Source: Aquimarina sp. AU58 (GTDB lineage Bacteria > Bacteroidota > Bacteroidia > Flavobacteriales > Flavobacteriaceae). From it: a stretch of 64,000 nt of DNA. The stretch covers positions 310,001 to 374,000 of the forward strand of contig NZ_OMPD01000009.1 in assembly GCF_900312745.1 (NCBI RefSeq), read 5' to 3'. Each line of letters opens with the position of its first letter. Within the stretch, counting starts at the first letter, position 1. This document shows, piece after piece, positions 63,466 to 64,000 of this stretch. The notes below the pieces were generated by a model. It was not told the origin of the DNA and made no database searches. It was given only the letters and a program-made list of their open reading frames with translations. The translations under genes and the position numbers were made by a program.

Positions 63466-63811
63466 ATGACAAAATTTTACTTCTTAATATTAATTTCACT
63501 CTTTATTTCATATAAATAGGAACTAAAAAAATTTGGGCAAAAGTTCCTTTTTAGTTTCACAAAATACTGGTTATGATGAATTTTATGACAATGGCTATCC
63601 TGAATATTTTTTTGTCATCATACTTGATACAAAAAACCAAATTGTCTTTATTAGTAAACTTCTAGACTTTAATTACGGAGACGAATTCTGGGAATCTGAA
63701 TTTAATGTAAAAATAAGTTACAAGAAAAATGGAAACTTCAAGTTTACGATAATTGGACTTGATGAAAAATATACTGGAATTTGGAATGGTCAGGAATTAA
63801 AAAAAGAATAA
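63466..63811 (+). CDS. unknown protein, likely frameshifted signal peptide
   Basis: Two pieces: ATG 63466 reads MTKFYFLILISLFISYK then stops at 63517; the downstream frame (+1) is open from 63527 and reads SSFLVSQNTGYDEFYDNGYP onward (~92 residues, stop 63811). Together they would make a secreted beta-rich protein of ~110 residues, so one frameshift (real or sequencing) is likely. A TTG start at 63533 is the alternative. Family unknown. Confidence 0.5.
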
Positions 63812-63814
63812 ACA

Positions 63815-63992
63815 CGGTAGGTAACACGATATATGTGATCGTAACTGACTAGTGATTTATCGATGGATTCTTGTATATTTATGATGGCGCAGTGATTTTA
63901 AAGCTGAAAAATGTATAAAACCTGCGCAGAAAGTGTCTGTAGTTAGGTAACAATTTACACAGCTACGACACATATTATTAAACGTTAGCACC
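63815..63992. repeat. attC-like palindrome P8, at window end
   Basis: GTAGGTAAC (63817-63825) after the stop codon and GTTAGCACC (63984-63992) at the right. The stem ATATATGTGATCGTAAC pairs with GCTACGACACATATT. It contains TTCTTGTATATTT (63868-63880) and GCGCAG / CTGCGC, as P6 does. GTAGGTAAC is complementary to GTTATCTAC at 63455 (8/9), the start of the same cassette. Confidence 0.7.
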
Positions 63993-64000
63993 AATCAATT

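Noticed and set aside
1..64000. CRISPR array
   Set aside because: No array of regularly spaced identical repeats with unique spacers; the dispersed repeats are palindromes scattered at gene ends.
1..64000. Long shadow frames opposite cobN, btuB, the caspase gene and others
   Set aside because: They lie fully inside well-supported genes on the other strand and lack recognisable motifs.

Overview
This AT-rich window is chromosomal DNA from a Bacteroidota bacterium, most likely a marine Flavobacteriaceae (Aquimarina-like; inference from gene families). Supporting signs are two TonB-dependent receptors with carboxypeptidase-like N-domains, FISUMP and PKD lipoproteins, LytTR two-component systems, a PrfH-RtcB RNA-repair pair, and promoter boxes of the Bacteroidota TTTG/TAnnTTTG type. 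I saw no rRNA, tRNA or CRISPR array.

Layout. 1-7284 (+): the end of trmL, then a cobalamin block of chelatase ChlI/D fusion, cbiA and cobN. 7389-12.7 kb (+): small accessory genes separated by long imperfect palindromes that behave like integron gene cassettes, ending in a DUF418 gene broken by an IS5-type remnant. 12.7-23.4 kb: mixed accessory genes, including an SRAP (YedK) protein, a sigma-factor operon, an inner-membrane OmpR-type regulator facing a lipoprotein gene across three 11-bp-phased repeats, a 7TM-AraC regulator, and an SOD operon.

23.7-35.9 kb (-): the rest of the cobalamin genes. A B12 riboswitch leads btuB-like receptor, ferredoxin, SDR, cobA and cbiX. A second operon holds cobQ, an aminotransferase, cbiB and a P-loop ATPase. 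A prolyl dipeptidyl-peptidase gene (+) sits between the two, and beside the riboswitch lies a decayed second copy of the P-loop ATPase's 3' end. 36.1-41.1 kb (-): a caspase/beta-propeller operon. 41.3-48.1 kb (+): a TPR-histidine kinase/response regulator pair with PKD-LamG and OmpA-type surface proteins. 48.2-51.6 kb (-): an exonuclease, a TPR protein, prfH and rtcB. Upstream of rtcB, two tandem promoter-RNA-terminator units look like attenuated leaders or small RNAs. 52.5-56.7 kb (+): an outer-membrane receptor with a LytS/LytTR pair. 56.8-60.9 kb (-): a Crp/Fnr regulator with an SDR/tautomerase operon, then a pyrophosphatase/PP2C operon. 61.25 kb to the end (+): a second cassette-like array carrying an archaemetzincin, a WYL regulator with a DUF4345 gene, and an unknown gene.

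Main novelty. In both arrays the sequence at the start of each cassette (GTT...) is complementary to the motif (...AAC) just after the gene in the same cassette. This is the relation that integrase recombination of attC sites produces. It is perfect for the transglutaminase cassette and the 251-residue secreted-protein cassette, and 8/9 for the last complete cassette. No integrase is present in the window, so these look like integrase-less (CALIN-type) arrays in a flavobacterial chromosome.
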